From: Isochrysis galbana
Lineage: Eukaryota > Haptophyta > Isochrysidales > Isochrysidaceae
Direction: 5' to 3'
Assembly (NCBI GenBank): GCA_018136815.1
Contig: CM030945.1
Location: 1,675,171 to 1,739,170 of the forward strand
Length of the DNA: 64,000 bases
The notes beneath the pieces are model-generated. The model was not told where the DNA came from, did not search any database, and saw only the letters and a program-made list of their open reading frames with translations. Of the stretch, positions 30,510 through 41,559 are shown one piece after another. Position 1 is the first letter of the stretch. Each line of letters opens with the position of its first letter. The translations under genes and the position numbers were made by a program.

Positions 30510-31345
<836 letters not shown>

Positions 31346-31458
31346 AGAGTCTACTCTAGAACCAAGCCTGGTGGTGGTGGTAGCCTGGTGGACCCAGTGA
31401 GCTGGCCCCGTGTCGGGGGTGCCGGACGGCACTCTTTACTTCCGCCTCTCCCGCCAGA

Positions 31459-32460
31459 ATGGTCCAGCGGCTCGCGCTGCTCGTCGCCTACGACGGCACG
31501 CCGTACCGAGGCTGGAACGACGTTCGCGACTCGACGTTGCGACCCACGCTGGCGCGAATCCTTCGGCACGATCCCTTGCTCGACGCCGCCTCCCGGACCG
31601 ACGCCGGCGTGCATGCGCTCGGCCAGGTGAGGTTCACCCATACTGTTCTGCGCAGGCCTCATAGTCTTCTGCAGGTCTCGGTCTCTTCTCATTCGTTTAC
31701 CTGCGCGGTGGCCTGCACGTAGGTTTGTGCGTTCGACACGGAATCTAGTGCTGCGAACGATCTCGGTCAGCTCGTCTACTCCGCCAACCAGATGCTCCCT
31801 CTAGAAGTCCGCATCCACGGGGCTGCACCAACAACCCCCACGTTTGACCCGCGCGACAATTGTGGCAAAGAGTACTGGTACAGACTCTCAGTTTCTGTCT
31901 GTGCTGATCCATTGCTCGATGGCGCACATGGTCAGCGATGGCACCTGCCGCCACGGCGCAATGCTCCGCAATGGGATGCACAGGCCGCAGCACGAACAGC
32001 TAGGTTGCTGCTAGGTAGCCACTCCTATGCCGCATTTGCAAATACTCCCCGTGGAAGTGAACGTGTGGCAGCAGCGGAGGCGGCGGCAGCAGGAAAGCCC
32101 GTAGATACCACGTGCTGTCTCAGTATGGTGCAGCTTCGGCAGCTTGCAAACGATGAATACATGTTCCGATTGAGAGGCGACCGCTTCCTGTACAAGATGG
32201 TCCGAAATATTGTCGGCGCCCTAGTCAAGGTGGGTCATGGAGAGCTCTCGCATGACGAAGTCGCAGAAGCTCTCGAGCAGGGCTTCTTCTCTCGATCAAA
32301 GTCTCTCGCTTTGACCGCGCCCCCACAAGGCCTAGTCTTGCGACGCGTGCTATTCGGTGGCCATAGCTCATCGCCTCAGCCAAACTTCCAAGGAATGTCT
32401 CGGCAACCTCCATCGGGGCTACGCCCTTGGCGTGCTCGCACTGTGGTGCAGCGTCGGTAG
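31459..32460 (+). CDS. truA: tRNA pseudouridine synthase, TruA type
   Basis: Exons 31459-31626 and 31723-32460 join in phase 0 through a 96-base GT-AG intron, giving 301 residues, against about 260-280 for bacterial TruA. Conserved parts are YDGTPYRGW (11-19), ASRTDAGVHALGQ with the catalytic Asp48, RLRGDRFLYKMVRNIVGALVKVGHG, and LTAPPQGLVLRRV near the end. TruA enzymes isomerise uridines 38-40 in the tRNA anticodon arm. The short YDG-near-N-terminus layout is closer to bacterial or organellar TruA than to nuclear Pus1. No transit peptide is visible at this ATG; a further 5' exon could supply one. The last 30 residues after RRVLF are unlike the family and may be wrongly extended. Confidence 0.9.
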
Positions 32461-32861
32461 AGCAAAGCAAGATTTGTCTGGTTGCTGCTACCTGCTGCAA
32501 GCGTTGGATGCAAGACACGAGCCGCGCCCCAACGTCAAGGTATGCATATGAGGATACGCGCGAAGCTCACATATTTTGTTGACTGTTTACCATTTGCTAC
32601 GATCTCCATACGTGCTATGCTACGGCTCAACGTACAACGTACAACCTAGACTAGGCGTTCAGTACAGGGTGTGTGTTGATCACAAAAGGGGGGGTAAAAA
32701 TTTGCGAATGTTATTCAACACGCACCTGTGGGACTACAACGGAAAGTGAAAGTATATGGTGGGAGGACGGCAACTGTTGCGGTTAAATATAGATTGTTCT
32801 CATGAGTTAGCAGTGAGCAGTGTTGTACATACTGACATTACAACGTAGTAGTTGTAGAACC
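32461..32861. other. 3' flank of truA, no gene
   Basis: AT-richer, with no recognisable exon. Confidence 0.4.
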
Positions 32862-33440
32862 TACTTTTATAAGTGGGGGTCAATGGGGGCCTCGCGCCCC
32901 CCTCTCTCCATCGCGGACACCCCCCGGGATGGGCCCGTACATTCAACCCCAGCCCCTGCCCTCTGGCAGGGGCAAGGCACTCATCAATTCAGCCCAGACC
33001 CCTAGTGGGCGCGGGTCGCGAGCCGCACTCCCAGGCCCGCATGGGCCAGCTCTCGTACTGACTCCCCCCCCCATCCTTGGTCGCCAGGCAGACAGGGGCC
33101 TCCGGGCGGCACCCAAGGCCAGTGAGGCGAGCGAGGGAGAGGCAGGGGGGGCCAGGGGCTGAGCCCCAGCCTCCACTGCCCCCTGAGCTGCCCCTGCTGG
33201 CCCTCTGGGCGCCCCTGAAGGACCTCTGAGAGCAGGCCATGGCGCGCCGCATGGCGACGCGCCGCAGGGACCGGGGCGGAAGAGAATGGAACGAGGGAGA
33301 GGGGGGGATTTGCACCCCCCCCGATGGAGTGTGGTGAGAAACGAGCCCCGTTTGCGTTAGCAAACGGGCGAAGGGGGGCGGCTGGCGATAGGAGGGAGAT
33401 GGGAAGGGAGCGGCTCAAGACGTCTCAGATACCCTTGTGG
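32862..33440 (+). repeat. Repeat Z copy 3
   Basis: Starts CTACTTTTATAAGTGGGGG and follows repeat Z through the CCCCTGCC / GGCAGGGG hairpin, the GCGAGCGAGGGAGAGGCAGG block and GGCGCGCC. It extends about 100 bases past the arms at 3645-5134, into GTTTGCGTTAGCAAACGGG, a short palindrome shared with copy 4. Confidence 0.8.
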
Positions 33441-33548
33441 CAGGTATACTCGAGGCGCAGTTGCTTATTTCTCGAAAACAAAAACACATTCTTGAGCGTT
33501 AGTACCTCTACTCTCACTAGACTTGCCCTGTGGTGCCTAAGGGCCTGA

Positions 33549-34020
33549 CAATTACATAAACGGACAACAATATAACAAAAGTCTCTCATGGGACAGGTGT
33601 GATGAGTCGCAATCACCCAGGTGCACGCCGTGCGTGCGTACGGCGCGATGTGCATCGGACAATTACATAAACAGACAAGATAACAGAAGTTCTCGCACGG
33701 GGCCGGTGTGATGAGTCGCTCACCCAGGTGCACGCCGTGCGTGCGTACGGCGCGATGTGCATCGGTTCCCCCCGCGGGACGCCGTGCGTGCGCATAACAA
33801 CTTTTTCCTCTACGGTGCCCCTGTGGTGCCTAAGGCTGACAATTACATAAACAGACAAGAAAACAGAAGTTCTCGCACGGGGCAGGTGTGATGGTGATTG
33901 ATGAGTCGCAATCACCCAAGTGCACGCCGTGCGTGCGTACGGCGCGATGTGCATCGGTTTCCCCCGCGGGGGCGCCGTGCGTGCGCACGACAAGGTTTTC
34001 CTCTACTATGAAAGTGCACA
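33549..34020. repeat. Three-unit tandem repeat
   Basis: Units start at about 33549, 33660 and 33839 with ACAATTACATAAAC(G/A)GACAA. Each carries GGTGTGATG and then GTGCACGCCGTGCGTGCGTA. Units two and three have an extra CCCCGCGGG and CCTCTAC segment. The array ends about 550 bases before the Fanzor remnant. Confidence 0.85.
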
Positions 34021-34574
34021 CCGTGCGTCCGCTCTTTCCGCGGGGGGACTCTGGGCGCGGAGTGCGGGCGGAACCCCCTGGGACACCCCGTGAAACCGGT
34101 GGGTTATTACAGTATGTGATGTGAACATCGACGTAAACCAGGAGTTGTCTCAGGTGACCCTCCCCACCCCACCCCCACTCCACCCCATCTCAGCGACCCA
34201 CCATCGATCGCCCCCAGAGAGAGAAGGCTCCTGCTGCCTGCGTCGAGCTCTTGCACCGACTGAGTCGAGCTCCACTCCTTGTCGGCCATCTCGACGAGCT
34301 CGCGCAGCAGCTCGCGCAGGTCGTCCGCACATTCCTCGCACTCGTCCTCGTCCTCGCACTCGTCCTCGTCCTCGCCAATCTCCTCGTCAGTCTCCTCCTC
34401 CTCAGTCTCCTCCTCCTCAGTCTCCTCGTCCTCGCTGACGTCGCTGGCGTCCACTGCCGCCGTTCCAGTCGTCTCTCGAGTCTTCTTTCTCCGCCTCGTC
34501 GTCAGACGCGGGCACACGCGGTAGTCGACCACGGGCCGCACACGCAGGGAGCGCATCGAGAGCGCCAGGGGCGA

Positions 34575-34919
34575 GGGAGAGTCCGCTGCGGCAGTTTACC
34601 GCCAACAATTGGCGTGGGCTTGCTGCGCAAACTAGCGCGGCGATTCGTTGTGTGCATCACGCCAGAGAGGAACACCTCACAGACGTGCTCTTCCTGCGGA
34701 GGAACTGCATTCGAGTGCCAAGAGACGGAAGCTCTTCGCAGGCGCAAGATCCGTGGTCTGCGAAGATGCACCGAGTGTCTCAAGCACCTCGGTCGAGATC
34801 GCAACGCGGCATGCAACATTGGTCGAGTCTTCGCTGCGCGATATCACCGTGAAACCATGCACTTCCAGGCAGATCCCTTGGATATTGCCATAGAAGACGC
34901 GGATTGTACTAGTGAGTGA
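34575..34919 (+). pseudogene. Fanzor/TnpB-type nuclease, C-terminal remnant
   Basis: The frame encodes RKLARRFVVCITPERNTSQTC-SSCGG, then RGLRRCTECLKHLGRDRNAACNIG, and stops at 34917-34919. The two CxxC pairs and the following GRDRNAACNI are the zinc ribbon and the third RuvC catalytic motif (Asp in GRD) of IS200/605 OrfB, TnpB and their eukaryotic relatives, the Fanzors, which are RNA-guided DNA nucleases. Upstream, CGSLPPTIG also fits the family. Before about 34575 the frame runs into low-complexity CTCCTCGTC repeats, and the first two RuvC motifs are not seen, so the copy is truncated. No host intron is evident. Confidence 0.75.
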
Positions 34920-34932
34920 AATAACGGGGGAG

Positions 34933-34948
34933 CCCGCTCTTGAGCGGG
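34933..34948 (+). other. Hairpin just after the Fanzor stop
   Basis: CCCGCTC-TT-GAGCGGG is a perfect 7-bp inverted repeat 13 bases after the stop codon. G5 before it and C6 after it could extend the stem. TnpB and Fanzor guide RNAs are usually made from the element's 3' end, which makes the position notable; the role here is inference. Confidence 0.45.
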
Positions 34949-34959
34949 AAAACACCCCC

Positions 34960-35484
34960 CCATCCATAACCATAAGACGTGTAACGACGTCTATAGCGAC
35001 TGAAACATAGTTGTGGAATGCTTAGGTCTTAGGTGTTTCGTGACGGGTTTTATGTTTTAGACGGCGCGGGTTCGACGACTAAAAAAGAAAATATCCACCC
35101 TTTCCCAGGGCATATTACGGGTAAAAAACTCATCGCACACGCCATAAGAGAAAACAAAATATCACCTGGCCCTCTTTTGACGGAACGCGACTTCTGGTCA
35201 GGGGGGTCCAAGGGGAGGAGGGCTTGGTCAGAGCGACAAGCTGGCCAGCGTGGGCCAAGGCGTGCGATCTGTGCTCAACTCTTTGCTCTCTGGGAGAGTC
35301 TGTGCAGTCTGGGTACGTGAGTCCCCCCTGTCTGCCAAGAGGCAGCGCAAGGGGGAAGGGGGGTGGATGGTTCTCGCTTCTCGCTTCTCGCCCCCCATCC
35401 CCCCATGAGCCATGAGCCATGAGGGGAGTCGAGAGAGTGGGGGCGGCGCGAGGGCCCCCCTCCATGGCGACCAATCATAAGATT
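34960..35484. other. Intergenic, no gene seen
   Basis: No recognisable exon. Sequence from 35330 to 35480 is purine/pyrimidine-biased and merges into repeat Y. Confidence 0.4.
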
Positions 35485-35552
35485 AGTGGGGAGATACATG
35501 GAGAGAGGTGGAGGCTCGTGCCCCCCCATGGGTCAACCAAGTATAAACTTAG
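35485..35552 (-). repeat. Repeat Y copy 2 (MITE-like), partial
   Basis: Reverse orientation of 27066: ends GGTCAACCAAGTATAAACTTAG, with the CTCGTGCCCCCCCATGGG stem. Confidence 0.65.
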
Positions 35553-35989
35553 TCTCTGAATATTTTTGTAATAGAGTGCAGTTCTTAGTCGCGTGGGGTA
35601 TGAATTGCGTCCTCACGTGTCACGTGTCACGTGTGTCTCGATCCTTCGCCGTCGCTAGACTCATGCTACAGCTCATCACGCACTCGCTACTAGCAATAGC
35701 TCATGCTAGACTCGAGCAAGCTCCCTCCTACCCAAACGCATCTAAATTGGCCACCATTCCTCTGTTGTATGTTGTACTCCATGTGAAACGGCGGCACACA
35801 TCCAGAACAGAGGTTTGACAACTCATTTATAAAGTAGGAGTAGGAGTAGGAGTAGGAGTACAGAAAATTCAGGAATCCGCGAGATCTCCCGACAGGAAGA
35901 GCTCGAGCCGGAGCGAGGTCTGCTGAGGGTGCGCCGCCGGGGACGCCGTCGTCGTGGCGAGGTGCGGGCAGGCGCTCTGCGTGGAGGGC
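35553..35989. other. 5' flank of the Tic22-like gene
   Basis: No exon seen. A GTAGGAGTAGGA tandem run lies at 35830-35860. Confidence 0.4.
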
Positions 35990-36889
35990 ATGTCGGCGCG
36001 ACGGGCTCTGCTATTGCTGACTCTCGGACTAGCCGCCTCGGTTCTTGGCCTCTGCCCATCGGCCGTACGCGTCCGCAGACCCTCACTAGCGTATTCTCCG
36101 CATGTTGCGGCACAGCGCCTCCTTGTGATGGGGAGAGCAGAGCGGCGCATGGCAAAGAAGCGGAGCAAAAAGGTGGCAGGAGCACGAAGTGCCGCGCCAG
36201 CCAGCCGCGGTGACGTCCTGCCGCGCACTGAGGTGCTGGCGAGACTCGCCGAAGTCCCTGTCTTTGGCCTCAAGTCAGGCACGGAATTTCTCACTGCTCA
36301 AGACAGCTGTTCATGCTTCTACCTGGATGCTCGAGAGGCCGAGCGGATGTGCTTAAAGATGGGCTCAAACGTGCGCGTTGAAGGTTTGGCCCTGTCTGAG
36401 ATCTATTTCGACCCCAAAACGCGCCTCAAGGCGGCAGACTCCGCACTAAGCCAATTGCAATCGGTTCCGGCCGGTGCGCGGCTTGAGCCCAACATCAAGA
36501 TCCCGCTGTTCTGCATCGATGGCTTGCAGACTACTGATAAGTCTACTGGCATCTCTTCCTTACCACTTTTCAATTCGAAAGCTGAGCTCCTCGAGTTTGC
36601 GGTGCCCGTCTACGGCGAAGAGGCTGCGAAGCGTATGGTGCTGGCCACCGACCTTTCGGTGGTTGTGAACAACATGATCAATGGGCCTGCTGGCTTGCTG
36701 CGCAATGCGCGATTCTTCGCCGACGCCAAGAGCCTGAAGTGGATGGACGATGAGATTGCGCGAAAAAAATCATCCATGTTTCCCGACGCGCCAGGATCTT
36801 CAAACATGATCCCACCAAATTTGCGTGGGGGCAACGCGGGGGCACCTAGTGGCGTGTTTGGTGGCATTCAGAGTCTGTTCCCGAGATGA
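35990..36889 (+). CDS. TIC22: Tic22-like plastid protein import component
   Basis: Single exon, 299 residues. Residues 1-20 are a signal peptide (MSARRALLLLTLGLAASVLG), followed by a basic, Ala/Ser-rich stretch to about 85 that looks like a plastid transit peptide. Such a two-part leader is what proteins of secondary plastids use. The rest matches the Tic22 pattern: LAEVPVFGLKSG, CFYLDAREAE, VRVEGLALSEIYFDP, PLFCIDGLQTTD, then KAELLEFAVPVYGEEAAKRMVLATDLSVVVNNM. Tic22 is a soluble chaperone-like protein of the plastid intermembrane space that helps preproteins cross between envelope membranes. The ATG at 35990 is chosen because it starts the signal peptide; the frame is open further upstream only without an ATG. 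Confidence in the leader is high, in the exact family moderately high. Confidence 0.8.
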   Translation: MSARRALLLLTLGLAASVLGLCPSAVRVRRPSLAYSPHVAAQRLLVMGRAERRMAKKRSKKVAGARSAAPASRGDVLPRTEVLARLAEVPVFGLKSGTEFLTAQDSCSCFYLDAREAERMCLKMGSNVRVEGLALSEIYFDPKTRLKAADSALSQLQSVPAGARLEPNIKIPLFCIDGLQTTDKSTGISSLPLFNSKAELLEFAVPVYGEEAAKRMVLATDLSVVVNNMINGPAGLLRNARFFADAKSLKWMDDEIARKKSSMFPDAPGSSNMIPPNLRGGNAGAPSGVFGGIQSLFPR

Positions 36890-36966
36890 GGAGATGATGC
36901 AGAATGCTCTCTCCTCCCAGGTGCAAGTAGTTTCTAGTGAGTCGCCGTAAGCTTTCTATATCGCTG

Positions 36967-37520
36967 TTGCCTGCAACCTACTTTTATAAGTGGGGGACAA
37001 TGGGGGCCTCGCGCCCCCCTCACACCATCGCGGACATCCCCCGGGGTGGGCCCGTACAATCAACCCCAGCCCCTGCCCTTTGGCAGGGGCAGGGCACTCA
37101 TCAATCTGGCCCAGACCCTTCGGGGGCGCGGCCCGCGAGCTGCACTCCCACGCCCGCGCTGGGCCTGCCCTCGAGCTGACTCCCCCTCTGTCCCTGGTCG
37201 CCAGGCATACAGGAGACTCTGGGCGGCCCCCATGGCCAGCGAGGCGAGCGTGGGAGAGGCAGGGGGGGCCAGGGGCTGAGCCCCAGCCTCCACTGCCCCC
37301 TGAGCTGCCCTTGCTGGCCCCCTGGGAGCCCCCAAAGGGCCCCTGAGAGCAGGCCAGGGCGCGCCGCATGGCGACGCGCCGCAGGGACGACGAAGGGAGA
37401 GAGTGGAGAGAGGGAGAGGGGGGGTTTTGCACCCCCCCCGATGGAATGCAGTGAGAAATGGGCCCCGTTTGCGTTAGCAAACGGGTGAGGGGCGGCTGGC
37501 GACAGGAGGGAGAAGAGAAG
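36967..37520 (+). repeat. Repeat Z copy 4
   Basis: Starts CTACTTTTATAAGTGGGGG, about 80 bases after the Tic22-like stop, and follows copy 3 (32862-33440) throughout, including the terminal GTTTGCGTTAGCAAACGGG. Confidence 0.85.
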
Positions 37521-38450
<930 letters not shown>

Positions 38451-38744
38451 AGCTTGAAGCGAGCGCGGGAAAGTGGCGCCCCCGCCCGGCCCTCGCTCTC
38501 TCGATCCTCACACCCTTCTCTCCCTCTCGACCTCCCAGCCGCGCCTCCCAGCACACAGTACCAGCCTCGCGCTCGTTCTACCCTTCGCTCTGTCTCAATC
38601 CGGCGTTGGCGGTCTGCCTCCGCTCCCCCTCCCCTCCCCTCCCCTCTCTGCTGCTGCCTTCAGTCGAGGAGGCGCAAGGAAGCAGCGGGCCGAGAGGCGC
38701 ACGAAGGAATCCTTGGACGCGTATCTGCCTGTTCACCCAAATAG

Positions 38745-40391
38745 ATGGCCTGCCGCTCCTCAGCCGGCACAACCACACAGCTCAGCTGGCGAAGGCGCGA
38801 TGGCTGCGGCTGTATGCCCAACAAGGCGGGTGTCTGCTGCGCCTCTGCGTCCTGCAATTGCCGGAAGGAGGGCAAGTCGTGTGGAGAGGAATGCGGCTGC
38901 GCCGGCGCCGCAGGTGGCATCGCGCTCACATGTACTGGCCACGGCGAGCCTGCCGCTATTAAGAAGGTGAGCAAGACTGGGAAGAACTATGGCCGAAAAT
39001 TCCATTGCTGCCCACGCAGCGCTCCGGAGAGGTGCAACTTCTTTGTGTGGGTGCCCGATGGCTGGGGTTGCTGTGCATCTGATAACACGCGCCGCGTGAG
39101 TGGAATCCCCGATGTGACCCACCCGACGAGTGATGGTGCAGCTGGCAATGAAAGCGGTATCGACGTGGCTCAAAGCGCAATGCCGAGTCGGGGCAACAAG
39201 TCGAGCCCGGGTAAGGCATACCATAAAGGCAGTGTTCCTAGTGGGCAGTCAAGGAGAAACGGGAAGGGCCGCAAACGCAAGAAGTGTGAACTTGGCAACG
39301 CGTGCCCCTTCCAGCATGAACATCAGCACACAGAGGAATACTCGCATCCATCAGATGAACCGCCGCCACAACCAATGCAACCCTTCTCCGGCCGAGGCTT
39401 CTCTCTACAAGTGTCTCGTGGCCCGGAAGATCGCAGCCACAGCCTTCGTGCCAAGCGAGGTCAGCCTGGTGATAGTGGGAGTTCTGGGCATACCCTCGCT
39501 GGAGTGGGGCGCGGCGGGCTTGCTCGTCGAGGCCGCTCAAGCGACGAGCCACTGAGGCGGAGCAGCTCCCGTGGTCCGCAAGCCCATCGTGAGCCGGCTC
39601 CTATTGAAGCAATCGATTTGGTCTCAGATGACTCCGTTGCAGACATGGACGGCGAGAGCGAGATCCCCACGCGTCGCGTGGGCTTGCAACGGACCTCCGG
39701 CTTGGACTCAAGCTCCAGCTTGCCAAGCCAGTCGGATGAGATCGTATGCTGCGAAATATGCACCCGTTTCGTTCCCATTGCCGCCCTAGCGACTCACGAA
39801 CTGCAGCATGAGCGCAGCGGGGAGGCGGCTGCCCACCGTGCTGCGCTGGAGAGAGCTAGGGAGCGAAAGGAATTACAGGAGGCCTACGAAGCGTCGCTAC
39901 GTGCTGATCTAGAACGAGAAGCTCGGGAGGCGGCGGATCGGGAGGCTGCAGAGAGGGCGGAGGCCGACAAGCAAGCAGCAGAGAGGCAGGCAATAATGCA
40001 ACGGGACGTTGCAGAGCACCGCATGCGGATGAAAGCCGAACGGCAAGAGGCCCGCCGCGAGGCAGCTGAGGCCGAGCTGCGTCCTGAACCCATGGCCGGA
40101 GCCTCGACGACTGTAACCCTTCGGCTCGTGCTTCCATCTGGCACCTCCATCGTCCGCCGATTCAAACGGGATGCCCCTATTTCGCAGGTCTTTTTGTGGG
40201 CAGAGTCCCTTGAAGAAGTGGCGCGGCTACCCGACAATAATAGAGGCGATGGTGAGTTCGCAAAAGATGAAGTTTGGGAACTCGTTCCACCAATAGGCCT
40301 TGGCATTGAAGGTGGACTGCTTCCAAGTGAAGAGACTTTGGAGGAATTGAGGTTGGCGCCCGACGCCACCATCCGGCTTAGACCCCTCTAA
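38745..40391 (+). CDS. Multi-zinc-finger UBX protein: CXC-like, GRF, PBZ, SIM-like, UBZ-like, coiled coil, UBX
   Basis: A 548-residue single-exon protein. Residues 19-58 are a CXC-like cysteine block. Residues 63-102 are a GRF zinc finger (Cys63, His66, Cys88/89, Cys97, ending FFVW). At 178-202 a PBZ finger has exact spacing (Cys181, Cys187, His195, Tyr199, His201-Pro); only its usual first aromatic is Leu183. AIDLVSDDS (289-297) resembles a SUMO-interacting motif. C336-x2-C339-x11-H351-x3-H355 matches UBZ-type ubiquitin-binding fingers. Residues 365-445 are a charged coiled coil containing YEASLRADLE, as in FAF1/UBXD8-type proteins. Residues 454-548 form a UBX domain. UBX domains bind the Cdc48/p97 segregase, GRF fingers occur in DNA-repair enzymes, and PBZ binds poly-ADP-ribose. 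A Cdc48 adaptor for damaged chromatin is therefore plausible, as inference. The UBX FPR loop reads VPP, which may weaken p97 binding. Confidence 0.85.
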   Translation: MACRSSAGTTTQLSWRRRDGCGCMPNKAGVCCASASCNCRKEGKSCGEECGCAGAAGGIALTCTGHGEPAAIKKVSKTGKNYGRKFHCCPRSAPERCNFFVWVPDGWGCCASDNTRRVSGIPDVTHPTSDGAAGNESGIDVAQSAMPSRGNKSSPGKAYHKGSVPSGQSRRNGKGRKRKKCELGNACPFQHEHQHTEEYSHPSDEPPPQPMQPFSGRGFSLQVSRGPEDRSHSLRAKRGQPGDSGSSGHTLAGVGRGGLARRGRSSDEPLRRSSSRGPQAHREPAPIEAIDLVSDDSVADMDGESEIPTRRVGLQRTSGLDSSSSLPSQSDEIVCCEICTRFVPIAALATHELQHERSGEAAAHRAALERARERKELQEAYEASLRADLEREAREAADREAAERAEADKQAAERQAIMQRDVAEHRMRMKAERQEARREAAEAELRPEPMAGASTTVTLRLVLPSGTSIVRRFKRDAPISQVFLWAESLEEVARLPDNNRGDGEFAKDEVWELVPPIGLGIEGGLLPSEETLEELRLAPDATIRLRPL

Positions 40392-40715
40392 TGTCGGACA
40401 AGCACTTGCCGCTCAAACCCCAAAAGTGCCTGCCCTACTGGATTGCGCTAAGCTGGGCAGCACTTCATACCACAGCCCTGTTCTGCATACGTCGTCCATC
40501 AGCCACAAGGAGGCGTCAACCAGGCGCCAACTGAGACATCGCAACGGGCGAAAAGTAGAACAGCGCACAAAAATATGCAGATGCGGGAAGCGTGGAGCGT
40601 ATTTGAGACTCTGTATCCATACGACACAAGTGAGCCGAAAAAGAACCGTCACAAGTGCAAATTGTTTTTTTCCTGATTGTGTTCACTGCTGACTTTATTG
40701 TCGGCTGTGATACCA
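40392..40715. other. 3' flank, no gene
   Basis: No exon recognised after the UBX gene stop. Confidence 0.4.
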
Positions 40716-40815
40716 ACTATGTTTATACTTGGTTCACCCATGGGGGGGGCACGAGCCCCCCCCCCCCCTCTCCTCTCTCCACTCCCCCCTGCCGTGGGGA
40801 AGGAATAACCACCCA
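40716..40815 (+). repeat. Repeat Y copy 3 (MITE-like)
   Basis: Starts ATGTTTATACTTGGTTCACCCATGGGG, with the same GGGGGG...CACGAGCCCCCC stem and CTCTCCACTCCCCCC tail. It abuts repeat V. Confidence 0.65.
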
Positions 40816-40827
40816 TCCGCCATCCAG

Positions 40828-41160
40828 GGCGTATGGGTTCACGTTTACCCGGTGTTGACCCACTTTGCGTTAACACCTCCAGTGGCTAGGTGTGGCACAT
40901 GCGTTAACACCTCAATCTGCAAGTGTTGGTACCAGCAGCGGGTTAACACCACACTGCCGGTGCTGTGTACTACTGTGCACCCACGCACCCACGCACTCAC
41001 GCACCCACTGAATGCTACGTGCCGCGCGTGCGCGCGCACGAGGAGCTGCACGGCCAAGTGGCAAGTGGGGAGTTGCTCTTCGGCACGGGCACCATGGCCA
41101 ACTTGGAGCTTGCGCGGCTGCACCGCTGCACCTGCTGCTGCGCGCGCTGCGGCAATACGA
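40828..41160. repeat. Dispersed repeat V, copy 2
   Basis: Same block order as 1080-1400: GTATGGGTTCACGTTTACCC, the two GCGTTAACACCTC boxes, the ACGCACCCACGCAC run, then CGCGCGTGCGCGCGC. Copy 2 lacks a few bases before ACTGCCGGTGCTGTG. Confidence 0.75.
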
Positions 41161-41361
41161 AGATTGTCGCGGCGGTGGGCGTTGGCATGGCGCCATAAAC
41201 CACAGGTACGATGGCGTTGCATGCCTGTCATTGCCCGGCCACCAGTTTCTAGAGTCACCACAGCACCATGCACGCGATTACGCCAAGCGGGGTTCAGGAA
41301 GCAGCAGCGGCCCTTCTTCGGTTCTTCTTAGCCCCCCGTGTGGCGTGGCCCTTCCTCCCTC

Positions 41362-41548
41362 TTCGCCTGATTCCGCGGAGGTGATGCGAGCGCGCAAGAT
41401 GGCGCGGCTCCGCGTCACTTACGAGTCGAGCCATGCCGCCTTGGCTGAAGAAGAAGCGGAGGCGGAGATGCGAGCGCAGGTGCGAAGCCGCAGGCGGAAG
41501 ACAGAGGAGGCGGCGGTGGCCAAACTGTGGGGCGCCAAGCAGCTGTAG
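41362..41548 (+). CDS. Possible terminal exon, unknown product
   Basis: An open stretch ending at 41548 encodes a charged segment, ARKMARLRVTYESSHAALAE, then a Glu/Arg-rich helix and a stop. Composition is gene-like and unlike the surrounding repeats, but no family is recognised and no start or clear splice acceptor is fixed. It may be the last exon of a gene otherwise lost or interrupted by repeat V. Confidence 0.2.
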
Positions 41549-41559
41549 TAGCCTATCCC

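Noticed and set aside
34107-34556. Acidic minus-strand frame opposite the Fanzor upstream region
   Set aside because: The acidic stretch comes from a CTC/GTC trinucleotide repeat. A real acidic protein cannot be fully excluded, but nothing supports it.
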